From the NCBI GenBank assembly GCA_016202915.1, contig JACQNT010000223.1:1-6020 (forward strand): a stretch of 6,020 bases of DNA. Direction: 5' to 3'. Source of the DNA: Acidobacteriota bacterium (GTDB taxonomy: Bacteria; Acidobacteriota; Polarisedimenticolia; Gp22-AA2). Shown in pieces: positions 5,782 to 6,020 of this stretch. Every line of letters begins with the position of its first letter. The first letter of the stretch is position 1. The notes under the pieces were generated by a model that had not been told where the DNA came from, made no database searches, and worked only from the letters and a program-made list of their open reading frames with translations. A program made the position numbers and the translations under genes.

Positions 5782-6020
5782 ATGTTGACTAGCCGCTGGT
5801 TCAAGGCGCTCACGCTCGCGCTCTATGCCCTGGCATTCTTCAGCTTGGGCATCTACGTCCACGGGGCCCTGACCAAGCCGGCCACTTCGGGGGCGGGCCC
5901 CGCCCGAGGATTGTTCGGTCCCTCTCCTGCCTCACCCTCCAAGGAAGGAGGGACCGTGCCCGGGAATCCCTTCGTCAGAGTCGCCGAGCTGGTGAGCCCC
6001 GCGGTGGTCAACATCAGCAC
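5782..6020 (+). CDS. HtrA/DegP-type membrane-anchored serine protease, N-terminal 79 residues only
   Basis: HtrA/Deg proteases degrade or refold damaged envelope proteins in the periplasm, usually with a trypsin-like domain followed by PDZ domains. The reading frame from the ATG at 5782 is open to the window end, giving 79 residues. It starts with a short positively charged N-terminus (MLTSRWFK), then one hydrophobic segment of about 20 residues (ALTLALYALAFFSLGIYVHG), fitting a signal anchor or uncleaved signal peptide. A Gly/Pro/Ser-rich linker follows (about 33-62). The last visible stretch, FVRVAELVSPAVVNIST (the final Thr incomplete), matches the start of the HtrA protease domain, where a VxPAVVNI pattern is typical. 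The catalytic His, Asp and Ser and any PDZ domain lie beyond the window. It has its own promoter (5721-5749) and ribosome binding site, and is probably a host gene flanking the tail module. Confidence 0.85.
   Translation, partial: MLTSRWFKALTLALYALAFFSLGIYVHGALTKPATSGAGPARGLFGPSPASPSKEGGTVPGNPFVRVAELVSPAVVNIS

Overview
The window is G+C-rich DNA (about two-thirds G+C by eye) from a Gram-negative-type bacterium. It holds the distal end of a phage-type tail gene cluster followed by the start of what looks like a host gene. No marker gene fixes the taxon. The two intergenic palindrome styles (TTCGA-rich, and CCCTCCCC/GGGGAGGG-type) are of a kind I associate with uncultured high-G+C lineages such as Rokubacteria/Methylomirabilota or former Deltaproteobacteria; that is a weak inference.

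Layout, all on the + strand. (1) Position 2-2830: a large tail hub / tail-tip protein, cut at its 5' end by the window edge, with a C-terminal array of about 20-residue repeats. (2) 2831-2914: an 84-bp gap with a TTCGA-rich imperfect palindrome and a clear ribosome binding site. (3) 2915-3436: a 173-residue tail fibre/baseplate-type protein. (4) 3437-3518: an 82-bp gap with a 16-bp-stem hairpin and a second clear ribosome binding site. (5) 3519-4895: a 458-residue tail fibre-like protein with a duplicated beta module and a G9 tract near its end. (6) 4904-5374: a 156-residue fibre-associated or accessory protein, probably translationally coupled. (7) 5375-5781: a 407-bp non-coding stretch with several hairpins, then a near-consensus sigma-70 promoter. 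(8) 5782 to the window end: the N-terminus of a membrane-anchored HtrA/DegP-type serine protease, open at the window edge.

The first four genes follow the usual order at the end of a tail module: hub or tip protein, fibre/baseplate component, receptor-contacting fibre, small fibre-associated protein. Together they would build the cell-contacting end of a tail. No capsid, lysis, integrase, sheath or terminase gene is visible, so the sequence cannot tell apart a prophage, a defective prophage, a tailocin or a gene transfer agent. The HtrA-like gene has its own promoter and a different function, so the boundary between tail module and host chromosome probably lies in the 5375-5720 gap.

The main points of interest are the repeat array fused to the tail hub protein, a paired HxH motif in the same protein, a G9 tract in the fibre gene where a single added G gives a 51-residue alternative C-terminus, and host-style palindromes inside the tail operon. 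I did not find a clearly new multi-gene system.
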